The notes under the pieces: model-generated
Told to the model about the DNA's origin: nothing
The model's input: only the letters and a program-made list of their open reading frames with translations
Databases searched by the model: none
Assembly: GCF_000517065.1 (NCBI RefSeq)
Contig: NZ_KI912105.1
Span: 4,031,641 to 4,095,640 of the forward strand
DNA: 64,000 nt
Direction: 5' to 3'
Origin: Alkaliflexus imshenetskii DSM 15055
Lineage (GTDB): Bacteria > Bacteroidota > Bacteroidia > Bacteroidales > Marinilabiliaceae
Made by a program: the position numbers and the translations under genes
In this document: one piece after another, positions 53,429 to 61,999 of the stretch
Position numbering within the stretch: position 1 is the stretch's first letter
How the letters are laid out: each line of letters opens with the position of its first letter

Positions 53429-54592
53429 CTAAATGGCGCTCGTAAGAATGGCCGTTACATCTTCAGGGTTTAACTTTTTCATTAGGCCAATAGAGCCAAA
53501 GAGGCAAGCCTTCTTACCCATTTCTGTCAAATGTAGATCGTCAATATCAGCCTCCTTAAGCGATACGGGCATGCCCAGCGATGAAAAAAACTGCTTAACC
53601 GCGGCAATACCCTTCCGGGCAGCAGACATGTCAACCTCATCCTTTACTCCCCACACATTTCGAGCCAATTGTGCAAATTTCCAGGCATTATTTTCATCTA
53701 AAACGTATTCCATCCATGCGGGATGCACTATTGCGAGGCCGGCACCATGTGTAATATCATAAATAGCACTTAACTCGTGTTCGATGCCATGTGTGGCCCA
53801 GTCACCAGGAATTTTTCCCGCAGCCAGCAGTCCATTAAGTGCCAGCGTGCTGGCCCACATAATATTGGCACGGGCTTCATAGTTGTTGGGTTGTTCAAGC
53901 AATATAGGCCCGTAGTGTATGCAAGTTTTGAGCAGTCCTTCTGCAAGCATGTCCTGCACATGGGTCCCTTTCTCTGGTGTAAAATAGAGCTCAAAAATAT
54001 GGCTCATAATATCAGTAACCCCGGCAGCTGTATTCCATTTATCGACAGTAAAAGTGTAAGTAGGATCCAAAACAGAAAAAACAGGCCGCAACAATTGAGA
54101 ACCCATGGCGCGCTTTTCAAGTGTCTCTTCATTTGAAATAACGGCATTGCCATTCATCTCCGAACCGGTAGCTGCCAATGTAAGAATGGTTCCAATAGGC
54201 AGCGGTTCCTGCACAGTAGCTTTCATCATCATAAAATCCCATGGGTCGCCCTGATAGGGCACTCCGGCAGCAATGGCTTTGCAGCAATCGAGCACACTCC
54301 CTCCTCCAACAGCCAGGATAAAATCAAGCTTGTGCTTTCGGCATAGCTCAACTCCTTCACGAACCGATGAGATGCGTGGATTAGGTTGTATGCCGCTAAG
54401 CTCCACGAAAAATATGTCGTTGGCATTTAAAAGTTCAACTACTTTATCATACAATCCAATTTTCTTGATTGAACCACCTCCGTAAGCCAATAAGATCCTC
54501 GAACCAGAAGCCAATATCTCTGGTGTCATCTCATTCACCTTGCCCTTTCCAAAGAGTATTCGGGTAGCCGTATCAAAATTAAAATTGCGCAT
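53429..54592 (-). CDS. Iron-containing alcohol dehydrogenase (butanol dehydrogenase / YqhD-like)
   Basis: The 387 residues match the NADPH-linked Fe-ADH family: FGKGKVNEMTPEI, LLAYGGGSIKKIG, LAVGGGSVLDCCKAIAAG for the dinucleotide, ATGSEMNGNAVISN, and the metal ligands in VTDIMSHIFE and DWATHGIEHELSAIYDITHG (His-rich). It reduces aldehydes to alcohols (butyraldehyde or toxic aldehydes). Placed near fermentation genes, it may be a redox sink; there is no operon link to them. Confidence 0.94.
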   Translation of the reverse strand: MRNFNFDTATRILFGKGKVNEMTPEILASGSRILLAYGGGSIKKIGLYDKVVELLNANDIFFVELSGIQPNPRISSVREGVELCRKHKLDFILAVGGGSVLDCCKAIAAGVPYQGDPWDFMMMKATVQEPLPIGTILTLAATGSEMNGNAVISNEETLEKRAMGSQLLRPVFSVLDPTYTFTVDKWNTAAGVTDIMSHIFELYFTPEKGTHVQDMLAEGLLKTCIHYGPILLEQPNNYEARANIMWASTLALNGLLAAGKIPGDWATHGIEHELSAIYDITHGAGLAIVHPAWMEYVLDENNAWKFAQLARNVWGVKDEVDMSAARKGIAAVKQFFSSLGMPVSLKEADIDDLHLTEMGKKACLFGSIGLMKKLNPEDVTAILTSAI

Positions 54593-54760
54593 ATTACATA
54601 TGTATTAGAATTCGACTTAAATGTACAAAAGATTTTTGAAACCTATCGACGCGGGAATATTGTAAAAACCATTGCGTGGAGGATATGTTTAATCGAAAAC
54701 ATGAGGGATAAAAATTTCGAGAGTGTAATAGAAAACGGTTGAGACGCAAAATTAGCGCAA

Positions 54761-54796
54761 AAAAAAATCCCCAAACCGTTTCGGCTGGGGATTTTT
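54761..54796 (-). terminator. Terminator after fabG
   Basis: AAATCCCCA (54765-54773) pairs with TGGGGATTT (54786-54794); A-run before it gives T9 on the minus strand. It lies 20 bp after the fabG stop. Confidence 0.92.
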
Positions 54797-54815
54797 AAAA
54801 CGTTTATGGTTTGGC

Positions 54816-55562
54816 TTACATATTCATACCACCACATACAGGAATAACCTGTCCGGTAACATAGGAAGAGAGATCTGAACCAAGGAATACACAGGTGTTG
54901 GCCACATCTTCGGGTGTTCCGCCGCGACGCATTGGAATTTGCGCTTCCCATGATTTTTTCACATCCTCAGGCAATACACCTGTCATTTCGGTGATGATGA
55001 AACCGGGAGCGATAGCGTTGCTTCGAATTCCGCGCGATCCGAGTTCTTTGGCGATGGATTTGGTAAAGCCAATCATGCCAGCCTTAGAAGCAGAATAGTT
55101 TGACTGACCAGCGTTGCCACTAACACCAACAACAGAACTCATATTGATGATAGAGCCTGAGCGCTGCTTGAGCATGGTGCCCTGAACAGCTTTGGTGAAG
55201 TTAAAACATGATTTGAGGTTCACGTTGATAACAGCATCCCACTGCTCCTCGGTCATACGCATCAACAAAGTATCTTTGGTAATACCGGCATTGTTCACAA
55301 GAATGTCGATACGGCCAAAATCTTTGGCAATCTCTTCTACTACCTTTTGCGTTTCATCAAAATTGGCAGCATTTGAAGCATACCCTTTGGCCTTAACGCC
55401 AAGAGCTTCAAGCTCCTTTTGAGTAGCAAGAGCCGCCTCATTAATGGCAAGATCGGTAAAGGCAATGTTACATCCTTCGGCAGCAAAGCGCAAAGCAATA
55501 GCTTTTCCGATACCACGGGCTGCGCCGGTTACAATAGCGGTTTTTCCTTCTAGTAATCTCAT
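54816..55562 (-). CDS. fabG: 3-oxoacyl-[acyl-carrier-protein] reductase
   Basis: The NADPH-dependent short-chain dehydrogenase reduces 3-oxoacyl-ACP in fatty-acid synthesis. From the ATG at 55562 it has 248 residues. TGAARGIGKAIA (cofactor), NNAG in ILVNNAGIT, the catalytic Ser in INMSSVVG and YSASK (Tyr, Lys) are present, as is the ending PVCGGMNM. The longer frame (to 55604) adds a non-homologous 14 residues. A full promoter lies at 55743-55772. Confidence 0.96.
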   Translation of the reverse strand: MRLLEGKTAIVTGAARGIGKAIALRFAAEGCNIAFTDLAINEAALATQKELEALGVKAKGYASNAANFDETQKVVEEIAKDFGRIDILVNNAGITKDTLLMRMTEEQWDAVINVNLKSCFNFTKAVQGTMLKQRSGSIINMSSVVGVSGNAGQSNYSASKAGMIGFTKSIAKELGSRGIRSNAIAPGFIITEMTGVLPEDVKKSWEAQIPMRRGGTPEDVANTCVFLGSDLSSYVTGQVIPVCGGMNM

Positions 55563-55742
55563 GAGTTTTAAATTTTGATTATATAAGGAAAGAAAAATAG
55601 ACATTTGATTGATTTGAAAAACATCCTTTAAATGTCACATTTATTCTTCCATCACAAAATTGCAAATAACGATCACCGAATTCGACCATAAGTTCGATTT
55701 ATTCGGTTGTACAAAAGAACGTTGATCAGTTATTCACGCGGG

Positions 55743-55772
55743 CAAAGGTAAAAAAAAACAGATAAATGTCAA
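55743..55772 (-). promoter_or_regulatory. Full promoter of fabG
   Basis: On the minus strand: TTG (55772-55770), 19-nt spacer, TACCTTTG (55750-55743). The transcription start near 55735 gives a 170-nt leader. Confidence 0.75.
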
Positions 55773-55846
55773 GTAAAAGGTAATTGAACATGGTTGAGGG
55801 CGGGCTATGAGCACTCTAAAAACGAGATTGATACAAAATATTATGG

Positions 55847-56917
55847 TTAACTCTCCATTTTAGTGGATGAATTCTCAATATTAACACGGTTGCGCGGAAG
55901 ATACTCCGGATAATTAACCCGCATGAATTCGAGCATGTCCTCACGCAATTTAACCCTGAGATCCCACGCAGAAGGTGAATCCTTTGCGCTGGCCAAAGCA
56001 CGCAGTTGCATGGACTTTTCGGTAGCATCGGTTACTTGAAGAACGTTCACTTTTCCATCCCAGTAAGGATTGTTCTTAAGCGCTTGGGTCATAAACTCAC
56101 GCATCTTATCAACCGGGAAACCATAATCCACATAGATAAAAACGGTGCCCAAAATCTCTGATGTTTGTCGCGTCCAGTTCTGAAATGGATTATCAATAAA
56201 GTAATTTACCGGAACAATTAACCGTCGCTTATCCCAAATGGCAACTACCACGTAAGTAAGAGTTATTTCCTCTATCCTGCCCCATTCGCCTTCCACAATC
56301 ACCACATCATCCAGCCGGATGGGCTGCGTCATGGCCAGCTGAAAACCTGCCAACAACATCGATATGCTTTTTTGAGCTGCAAAACCAATGATAATACCTG
56401 CAATACCTGCCGAAGCGAGCAGACTCACACCAATTTGCCTGATTGACTCAAAACTCAACAAAATCATAGCCAGCGACACAAACAGAATGACGAAGATACC
56501 AATGCGCTCCAAAACTTTAATTTGCGTATGTATTTTGCGGGCCTTGAGGTTGTCTGAAGCCTCCACATCGAAATTGGAGATTACAATCATTTTTACCGCC
56601 TTCACAATGGCTATGCCCATCCATGCAGTCGCCAACAAAAACAACACGTAAAATAGCTGCTGCAAATCCAATCCCTCAACAGCATGACTCTCAACGTATG
56701 TTCTGATGATGTTAACTGCAACGAGCACAATTACCGCTTTAAACGGATACTGTATGATGGATGCGACCTTATAAAAAGCGGGATTTTTTTGTTTGCGAAA
56801 AATGCGCTTAATAAGCCTGAACAGCCAAATGGCCGCAATCATTCCTGCGATAAAAATCAGCGATGAAATAAGTATGGCAACAGCAAAATCATTATCCTTA
56901 AAAAACTGTATCATCAT
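55847..56917 (-). CDS. MscS-family mechanosensitive channel (larger form)
   Basis: The 356 residues have four or so membrane helices in the first 200 residues (FAVAILISSLIFIAGMIAAI at 12-31 and later ones), then the MscS core: ASAGIAGIIIGFAAQKSISM (pore region), AGFQLAMTQPIRLDDVVIVE and the C-terminal vestibule (RASWDLRVKLRE-like segment, VNYPEYLPRNRVNI). It resembles YnaI/YbdG-type channels in having extra helices. It is the second MscS-type channel in the window, unrelated in operon to that at 29197. Confidence 0.92.
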   Translation of the reverse strand: MMIQFFKDNDFAVAILISSLIFIAGMIAAIWLFRLIKRIFRKQKNPAFYKVASIIQYPFKAVIVLVAVNIIRTYVESHAVEGLDLQQLFYVLFLLATAWMGIAIVKAVKMIVISNFDVEASDNLKARKIHTQIKVLERIGIFVILFVSLAMILLSFESIRQIGVSLLASAGIAGIIIGFAAQKSISMLLAGFQLAMTQPIRLDDVVIVEGEWGRIEEITLTYVVVAIWDKRRLIVPVNYFIDNPFQNWTRQTSEILGTVFIYVDYGFPVDKMREFMTQALKNNPYWDGKVNVLQVTDATEKSMQLRALASAKDSPSAWDLRVKLREDMLEFMRVNYPEYLPRNRVNIENSSTKMES

Positions 56918-56988
56918 CTATACTTTTGAAGTTAACAATGACCTCCTCCGTCAAAAAAGGCAACTGTCGATTGCTAAATAGTGAGAGC

Positions 56989-57164
56989 CTGTTTAAATTA
57001 ACATTAAATATACTTTGAAGATTATTAGATGTTAGACATTTAGACTGATGGACAAGATAAAACAGAAAGTAAGACAGAACTAATACTCATACTTAACTAC
57101 TCTATCTGTCTAAAATCAAAAACTCGTCGTGGCTATAGCATCTCTTACAGTTTATATTTTAACA
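56989..57164. repeat. MITE-like intergenic repeat, copy C
   Basis: The copy starts CTGTTTAAATTA (56989-57000) and ends near TTTTAACAG (57156-57164), a weaker inverse. It shares GACAAGATAAAACAGAAA (57051-57068), ACTCTATCTGTCTA and ATTAGAT...TTAGAC strings with copy B. It lies between the mscS and sirtuin genes. Confidence 0.7.
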
Positions 57165-57183
57165 GTTACTGAGCCCCCTCTTA

Positions 57184-57927
57184 CTATTTGAGATATTGAT
57201 TGAGCAAGCCAAAAATCTCACTCGCTTTGCCTCTCAGGTGGATGTCGGTGATATCACGTGTAAAAAGCGATTCTTCCGGATTGATTTCGATAATAACAGC
57301 ACCTGAACGTTTGGCCTCGGCCGGTATTAAAGCGGCAGGCATCACTTCACCTGTACTGCCAACCACAATGCATACATCTGATTTGCGGGCAGCACCCATA
57401 CTTAACTGATAAGCCTTTTCGGGAATCTGTTCACCGAAAAAGATAAAATCAGGCTTCATCAATCCTCCACATTTGGGACAATAGAGTGGCAGAACGGATA
57501 AATCGGCCTCGGCCGCCATTTCATGAAAATCGCACTGCAAACATACAAGACGCTGAGAGTTACCATGAAACTCATATACTTCGCGAGAACCGGCCTCCTG
57601 ATGCAGGTTGTCGATATTTTGTGTTACAAGCGCCCTAATGATACCATCCTGCTCAAGCTTGGCAAGCGCATAGTGAGCGGCATTGGGTTTTGCCTTCCCA
57701 AAAAAATCGTAAAATATCTCTTTGATAACCGGCCAACACGTTTCAGGATGACTTTTAAAATATCTCAACTCGAGTAATGAGGGATCATATCGGCTCCAAA
57801 TGCTGTTTTCGCCACGAAAGGGCGGAATGCCACTTTCAACCGAAACGCCAGCACCGGTAAAAGCCATGCAGTGTTTTGACAACCTGATAATCTCCGCAGC
57901 GTTCTGTATCTCTGTACTACTCATCAA
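57184..57927 (-). CDS. cobB: SIR2-family NAD-dependent protein deacetylase
   Basis: The 247-residue cytoplasmic sirtuin removes acyl groups from lysines at the cost of NAD. It has GAGVSVESGIPPFRG, TQNIDNLHQEAGS with the catalytic His in YEFHGN, two Cys pairs for zinc (CLQC and CPKC), and VVGSTGEVMPAALIP. The Tyr-Arg pair (YxxR) that gives CobB/SIRT5 desuccinylase preference reads YDFF, so plain deacetylation is more likely. It is 14 bp downstream of sucD on the same strand and possibly co-transcribed. Confidence 0.93.
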   Translation of the reverse strand: MMSSTEIQNAAEIIRLSKHCMAFTGAGVSVESGIPPFRGENSIWSRYDPSLLELRYFKSHPETCWPVIKEIFYDFFGKAKPNAAHYALAKLEQDGIIRALVTQNIDNLHQEAGSREVYEFHGNSQRLVCLQCDFHEMAAEADLSVLPLYCPKCGGLMKPDFIFFGEQIPEKAYQLSMGAARKSDVCIVVGSTGEVMPAALIPAEAKRSGAVIIEINPEESLFTRDITDIHLRGKASEIFGLLNQYLK

Positions 57928-57941
57928 ACATGAATATCAAT

Positions 57942-58814
57942 TTATTTACCTAAAGCCTGCTTCATTGTCACTCCTATGTTTGCAGGGCTATCCACCACAT
58001 TAATGCCGCACGCACGCATCACCTTCATTTTAGCTTCGGCAGTATCGTCTTTTCCACCAACAATGGCGCCCGCGTGCCCCATTCGTCTGCCGGGAGGCGC
58101 CGTTTGTCCGGCAATAAACCCAACCACCGGCTTAGTTCCATGCTCTTTTATCCATAAAGCGGCTTCGGTTTCCATACTTCCACCAATTTCGCCAATCATT
58201 ACAATACCTTCGGTATCGGGGTCGTTCATCAACATCTTAACGGCATTAAGCGTGGTAGTACCAATAATCGGATCTCCACCAATGCCTATGCAAGTGCTCT
58301 GTCCTAAGCCCAGTTTTGTAAGCTGATCCACAGCTTCGTATGTGAGTGTACCGGAACGACTAACGACCCCAATAGATCCTTCCTGATGAATAAAACCTGG
58401 CATAATGCCAATTTTTGCTTTACCGGGTGAAATCACGCCGGGACAATTTGGCCCTACAAGTATGGTGCTTTTTGTATCGATAAAAGATTTTACACGAACC
58501 ATGTCGGCCACGGGAATACCTTCGGTGATAGCCACAATAACTTTAATTCCTGCATCAGCAGCTTCCATGATGGCATCGGCGGCAAATGCCGGCGGAACAA
58601 AAACCACAGAAGTATCGGCACCCGTTTGACCGATGGCCTCAGCCACGGTATTAAAAACAGGTAGATTGAGATGGGTGGATCCACCTTTTCCAGGCACTAC
58701 ACCCCCTACCACTTTTGTTCCATATTCGAGCATCTGTCCGGCATGAAATGTCCCCTCACCACCGGTAAGTCCCTGAACGATTACTTTGGATTGCTGATTG
58801 ATAAGTACGCTCAT
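57942..58814 (-). CDS. sucD: Succinate-CoA ligase, alpha subunit
   Basis: The 290-residue protein binds CoA and carries the phosphohistidine that passes phosphate to ADP or GDP in the succinyl-CoA/succinate step. [37 protein letters not shown] and [13 protein letters not shown] (active-site His) are present. The beta-subunit gene sucC, often adjacent, is not next to it. It is divergent from mnmE and precedes the sirtuin gene by 14 bp. Confidence 0.97.
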   Translation of the reverse strand: MSVLINQQSKVIVQGLTGGEGTFHAGQMLEYGTKVVGGVVPGKGGSTHLNLPVFNTVAEAIGQTGADTSVVFVPPAFAADAIMEAADAGIKVIVAITEGIPVADMVRVKSFIDTKSTILVGPNCPGVISPGKAKIGIMPGFIHQEGSIGVVSRSGTLTYEAVDQLTKLGLGQSTCIGIGGDPIIGTTTLNAVKMLMNDPDTEGIVMIGEIGGSMETEAALWIKEHGTKPVVGFIAGQTAPPGRRMGHAGAIVGGKDDTAEAKMKVMRACGINVVDSPANIGVTMKQALGK

Positions 58815-59044
58815 AATTTAACTATAAACAGTTTAACTTGATTTGACTGATTTAAACGAATTCATTGCGACCGATAATTACTCATCGGAATCGACACAGA
58901 TAAAACATCCTCTTAAATTAGTGAAATATTCTATAAAATAGTAAACAGGTGCCAAAAACAAATGTTCAACCACATCATATATGTAGCCGGGTGCAACAAC
59001 TACTCGCGCAGTTGAAATGGGTTTCAAAGCCGGCTTATAATTTG

Positions 59045-59052
59045 TATTTTTG
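59045..59052 (+). promoter_or_regulatory. mnmE -7 element
   Basis: TATTTTTG matches TAnnTTTG, 21 nt before the ATG at 59074. It excludes the upstream in-frame ATG at 59050, which overlaps it. Confidence 0.55.
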
Positions 59053-59073
59053 CACTTTAATTCTTCGAAAAAC

Positions 59074-60486
59074 ATGATAACCGACGATACAATTTGTGCC
59101 ATATCCACCGCCCAAGGCATGGGCGCAATTGCTGTGATTCGCATTGCCGGACCCAATGCCCTGTTAGTTTGCAAAAAAGTTTTCACACCAGCTAAAGCGG
59201 GCAAAAAAATATCGGAACAAAAAGCCAACACCATACATTTCGGGAAAATATCAGACGGAGATAAAGACATAGACGAAGTGTTGGTGTCACTGTTTCGCTC
59301 ACCGCACTCCTTCACAGGCGATGACATCATTGAAATAGCATGCCATGGCGCACCCTATATTCAACAGCAAATACTTCAACTGCTCACAAAAAATGGTGCG
59401 AGACTAGCACTACCGGGAGAGTTTACTCAACGGGCTTTTTTAAATGGCAAGATGGATTTAAGTCAGGCAGAAGCAGTGGCAGACCTTATTGCTTCGCGAA
59501 GTGAAGCGGCTAGACGCGTGGCGCTACAGCAAATGCGTGGCGGTTTTTCATCGGAACTGATACACCTCCGTGAACGTTTGCTCTGGTTCATATCCATGAT
59601 AGAGCTGGAACTTGATTTCAGCGAAGAGGACGTAGAATTTGCCAACCGTGACGAGCTTATTGGCCTGGTGAATGAAATAGAGCAACACCTTTCGCGACTG
59701 GTAAACTCTTTTGCGCTTGGCAATGCCATAAAAAATGGCATACCGGTGGCCATTGCCGGACACACCAACGCTGGAAAAAGCACTCTGCTCAATGCGCTAC
59801 TAAACGAGGAAAGGGCCATCGTTTCCGATATTCATGGCACCACCCGCGATGCCATCGAAGATACCATCAATATTCAGGGAATCACATTCAGATTTATTGA
59901 TACTGCCGGCATACGCACCACAGCTGACAAAATCGAAAGTCTTGGCATAGAACTCACATACAGCAAAATAAAGCAAGCCGCCATTATTCTGTTAATGGTT
60001 GATGTGACCGATCCGGATGAAAAAATCCATACCGCCATATCAGAGATAATGACAAAAATGGAACTGGAACGACAGCAACTTATTGTGGTGGTCAACAAAA
60101 CAGACCTTAGCGATGAGGCATCTATCCAAAAGCGATTCTCGCAGACCCAATTCACCGAAATAACAGGCCAAAACAGTGTGGTTCCCTTATCAGCAAAATA
60201 TAAAGTAAACCTAGACAAACTTACCGATGAACTGCTTCGCACCATTAATCTGCAAGCTGTTGACAACGACGAAGTGATCGTTACCAACGCCCGTCATCAC
60301 GAAGCCTTATCCAATGCTCTGGAAAGCATCCTGCGCGTGAAAGAGGGACTCCACAACGGCATCTCAGGCGACTTCCTGGCACAAGACATCAGAGAAGTGC
60401 TACATTACCTTGGTAGCATCACTGGTCAGATATCTACGGATGAGATTTTAGGAAATATTTTTAAGCATTTTTGTATCGGAAAATAA
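59074..60486 (+). CDS. mnmE: tRNA-modifying GTPase
   Basis: With MnmG this protein makes carboxymethylaminomethyl (or aminomethyl) uridine at position 34 of tRNAs. From the ATG at 59074 it has 470 residues: the N-terminal folate-binding domain (MITDDTICAISTAQGMGAIA), the helical domain, the G domain with GHTNAGKSTLLNALL (P-loop), DTAGIRTT and NKTD, and the C-terminal CIGK, the conserved CxGK motif. Length is normal. It is convergent with the PurF-like gene, 7 bp apart. Confidence 0.97.
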   Translation: MITDDTICAISTAQGMGAIAVIRIAGPNALLVCKKVFTPAKAGKKISEQKANTIHFGKISDGDKDIDEVLVSLFRSPHSFTGDDIIEIACHGAPYIQQQILQLLTKNGARLALPGEFTQRAFLNGKMDLSQAEAVADLIASRSEAARRVALQQMRGGFSSELIHLRERLLWFISMIELELDFSEEDVEFANRDELIGLVNEIEQHLSRLVNSFALGNAIKNGIPVAIAGHTNAGKSTLLNALLNEERAIVSDIHGTTRDAIEDTINIQGITFRFIDTAGIRTTADKIESLGIELTYSKIKQAAIILLMVDVTDPDEKIHTAISEIMTKMELERQQLIVVVNKTDLSDEASIQKRFSQTQFTEITGQNSVVPLSAKYKVNLDKLTDELLRTINLQAVDNDEVIVTNARHHEALSNALESILRVKEGLHNGISGDFLAQDIREVLHYLGSITGQISTDEILGNIFKHFCIGK

Positions 60487-60493
60487 CCCCTAA

Positions 60494-61900
60494 CTAAAGA
60501 GAGCTTGAATTGTCCCAGCAGTGTGTGCAGAGTTTCTCTTTGGGCAACCCAATAGCAGTCACTAAATCGTCCAGATTTTGGAATTTCAGCGTAGTGAGAC
60601 CCAAATCCTGGCGTATATACTCCACCATGGCAGCATATTTTTCACTTTTAGGATCAGCATACTGATCCAGATTGGCATTTTCATCACCTTCGAGATGCTT
60701 AATGGCCTTTCGTGTGGCCAGGTCGAGGCTGCTTCGGGAACTGCTGAAGTTAAGAAATGGACAAGGGAAAATAATTGGCGGGCAAGCAATTCGCATGTGA
60801 ATTTCTTTAATTCCACCTGCGTGAAGATCTTTCACATTGTCACGCAACTGGGTTCCTCTAACGATGGAATCATCAAGAAAAATACCGCTTTTCCCTTCCA
60901 ACACAGCTTTGTTGGGGATGAGTTTCATCTTGGCAACCAAATCACGCGTTTCCTGGTTTTGAGGCATGAAACTGCGTGGCCATGTAGGCGTATATTTAGA
61001 ATAGGGTCGTTTTAGAGGAATACCCGTTTCGCCACTGAATCCCATTGCGTGCCCAATACCTGAATCGGGAATGGCAGCCACAAAATCTGCTTTCACGGTT
61101 TCGTGCTTTGCCAATACCGCACCGCAATTGTAACGTGACTCATCTACATTGATATTCTCATAGATTGATGGCGGATATCCATAATAAACCCATAAAAATG
61201 CACAAGCCTGCATTTTATCACCGGGCTTTTGAAGTTGCCTGAAACCATCAACATCCACCTCAACAATTTCGCCGGCACCGAGGTAGTGAATTGGCTCATA
61301 ACTCAAATTAGGGAAAGCACTGGTTTCAAAGGTTAGCGCATAAGCTCCCTCTTTCATTCCAATTACAATGGGTGTACGCCCATAGCTGTCGCGTGCAGCT
61401 ATAATACGGTCATCAGTCATAATGAGCATGGTACAGGAGCCTTTGATGTTGGCAAACACGTTGTTGATGCCTGAAACAAAGTCATCGCACTCAGCAATCA
61501 ACATGGCCACTAACTCCGTTGGATTCACTGAACCCTGGCTGGTTTCGGCAAACGTACGACGCTCATTGATGAAGCGTTGTTCCAGCTCATTGATATTGGT
61601 AATTCGGCAAACTGTGACCACAGCAAACCGCCCAAGATGAGATGACACCAAAATGGGTTGTGCTTCATGGTCGCTGATTACACCTAAACCGATGTTACCA
61701 CGAAAACCTTTTATATCGTTATCAAACTTATTACGGAAATAACCATCTTCCAGACTATGAATGGCGCGCTGAAAAGCTTTCTCTTTTGAATAGAAGGCCA
61801 TGCCGGCCCTTTTTGTACCAAGATGCGAATGGTAGTCAGTACCATAAAATACATCCATTACACAGTCGTTCTTTGAGACGCTACCAAAAAAACCACTCAT
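60494..61900 (-). CDS. Amidophosphoribosyltransferase-like protein (PurF paralog) with inactive glutaminase domain
   Basis: From the ATG at 61898-61900 it has 468 residues, the PurF layout: N-terminal Ntn glutaminase-like domain (1-225) and C-terminal phosphoribosyltransferase domain (about 255-440). The PRPP loop FLDDSIVRGT (341-350) is intact. The glutaminase half is changed at each key site: the nucleophile Cys is Ser2 (MSGFFG), the Arg of HVRYPT is lost (GVISDHEAQP, 73-82), and the HNGN oxyanion pair reads CRITN (98-102). It may use free ammonia or have another role. A -7 element at 61931-61938 supports the short start. Genome pipelines tend to call it PurF. Confidence 0.9.
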   Translation of the reverse strand: MSGFFGSVSKNDCVMDVFYGTDYHSHLGTKRAGMAFYSKEKAFQRAIHSLEDGYFRNKFDNDIKGFRGNIGLGVISDHEAQPILVSSHLGRFAVVTVCRITNINELEQRFINERRTFAETSQGSVNPTELVAMLIAECDDFVSGINNVFANIKGSCTMLIMTDDRIIAARDSYGRTPIVIGMKEGAYALTFETSAFPNLSYEPIHYLGAGEIVEVDVDGFRQLQKPGDKMQACAFLWVYYGYPPSIYENINVDESRYNCGAVLAKHETVKADFVAAIPDSGIGHAMGFSGETGIPLKRPYSKYTPTWPRSFMPQNQETRDLVAKMKLIPNKAVLEGKSGIFLDDSIVRGTQLRDNVKDLHAGGIKEIHMRIACPPIIFPCPFLNFSSSRSSLDLATRKAIKHLEGDENANLDQYADPKSEKYAAMVEYIRQDLGLTTLKFQNLDDLVTAIGLPKEKLCTHCWDNSSSL

Positions 61901-61930
61901 TGTTTTTTGTTTTAGAGTTGAAAAAGCGCT

Positions 61931-61938
61931 CAAAGATA
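61931..61938 (-). promoter_or_regulatory. -7 element of the PurF-like gene
   Basis: The minus strand reads TATCTTTG, 31 bp before the ATG at 61900. It makes the upstream ATG at 61933, which overlaps it, unlikely. Confidence 0.6.
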
Positions 61939-61999
61939 GATTAAAAATCTACTTGCGGTTTTGTTGTTTAATAAAATGGTGAGAAATGTTGATAAGTTA

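Noticed and set aside
58878-59330. 150-codon minus-strand frame over the mnmE start
   Set aside because: Overlaps the mnmE promoter and N-terminal domain; no motif.
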